Part shown: positions 63,331 to 64,000 of the stretch, one piece after another
Numbering within the stretch: the first letter of the stretch is position 1
How the letters are laid out: the number at the start of each line of letters is the position of its first letter
Source of the DNA: Xiphophorus maculatus
Taxonomy: Eukaryota; Chordata; Actinopteri; Cyprinodontiformes; Poeciliidae
Length of the DNA: 64,000 nt
Direction: 5' to 3'
Assembly: GCF_002775205.1 (NCBI RefSeq)
Contig: NC_036448.1
Span: 3,622,572 to 3,686,571, forward strand
The notes under the pieces: model-generated
The model's database searches: none
Told to the model about the DNA's origin: nothing
Seen by the model: the letters and a program-made list of their open reading frames with translations, nothing else
Made by a program: the position numbers and the translations under genes

Positions 63331-64000
63331 CTGAGTGGGGGAGGGCCGCTCTGTGAGGCAGAAGCTCTGAAACTTGGAAACTGCAGCTCTGTAGGAGGAG
63401 CTGCCTCTTGAAGGCGGGGCTAGGTCCACCCAGGCATTTTTTTGTTTTTTCAGCTGAATGGTTCCCTTGGAGATTAAAGAATTTCTCAAACATGCATGAA
63501 AGAATCAACAAAAACTCCAAGTATGTTTTAGATGAGGAAATAACATTACAACATGATGAAAAGCTCAAAAAAGTCAATTTTACATCATCGGTTTGCTTTG
63601 GGCCTTGCATAAGACTGTATGCAGCAACATTTTTTTTCATGCTTTTCTCATTTTTTACTGACATTTCTTTAAAGATGTCGGTTGTGTTGTCCTTTGTCAA
63701 AAAAACAAAATAAAAAAAGCACAAGGTGGTGGGGGAGTTGATTTCCCCTATCTCATCATCCCATGAGGAACATCTGCTCCAGCTGGAAAATTGTGATTTT
63801 CCACTCGTGACCAAACTGAGTCTTTGTCCCGGTTCACATGTCTGAACGACAGAAGCTGGCTGCCGTCTTTCCTGCGGTTGATGTCTCTGTGTTAGACAGA
63901 GAGGGGCTGATCTGATAGCTAAACTAAAATGCTCTCAGTAGTAGGCCAGAACAAATCAAGAACAATAATCAGGCATCGTCTTGGTAGAAAGTATCCAATT
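63331..64000. other. window end, no gene seen
   Basis: No exon was recognised. The stretch near 63380-63430 may be the remainder of the dispersed repeat. Confidence 0.3.

Overview
The window looks like nuclear genomic DNA of a ray-finned (teleost) fish. The evidence is vertebrate-type genes split by GT-AG introns, very low coding density, microsatellites, and many fish-type repeats: tRNA-headed SINEs ending in ATGG repeats, hAT, Tc1-like and other MITE-like elements, LINE pieces and LTR-like pieces. There are no bacterial-type operons, no rRNA genes and no CRISPR arrays. The gene content (b3gnt5, tbl1xr1, a kcnmb2/3-like gene) matches genes that lie on human 3q26-q27, so the block is probably conserved synteny.

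Layout. 1-3.4 kb: b3gnt5 on the minus strand, a single coding exon for a Golgi glycosyltransferase, with its 3' flank. 3.4-14.2 kb: intergenic and repeat-rich. It holds an inverted-repeat cluster at 5.1 kb, a THAP-domain fragment inside what may be a P-element-like transposon at 10.4-10.9 kb, a complete SINE with a perfect target-site duplication at 11 kb, and a probable solo LTR at 11.4-12.4 kb. 14.2-29.2 kb: tbl1xr1 on the minus strand. Thirteen coding exons were read base by base and give 505 codons. The expected last exon of about 8 codons was not located. The introns are full of MITEs and Tc1-like debris, and a foldback element of about 1.1 kb lies just 5' of the start exon. 29-47 kb: no recognisable host gene, only repeats, palindromes, a decayed LINE reverse transcriptase, another complete SINE, and a TIR element carrying an LTR-like insertion.

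47-56.3 kb is the most unusual part. Two related minus-strand single-exon genes lie head to tail. The first (49.8-51.8 kb) encodes a protein with an N-terminal hydrophobic segment, a long acidic Ser/Glu/Asp repeat region and a C-terminal ubiquitin-specific-protease fold. That fold keeps the Cys box but has Phe where the catalytic His should be. The second (53.3-55.2 kb) has nearly the same N-terminus and more acidic repeats, but its USP domain is gone. Its frame instead runs into the antisense of a Pro-rich retroelement that in copy 1 lies just downstream of the gene. Around this block sit hAT elements whose target-site duplications no longer pair with themselves but pair with each other. This suggests that recombination between elements built the segment.

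56.3-64 kb: a plus-strand remnant of a BK-channel beta-subunit gene (kcnmb3-like) with one nonsense codon, two frameshifts, a lost cysteine and no visible first exon. It is followed by repeats and a 132-base direct duplication. b3gnt5 and tbl1xr1 look like ordinary conserved genes and do not obviously act together. Most other open frames are chance or repeat-derived.
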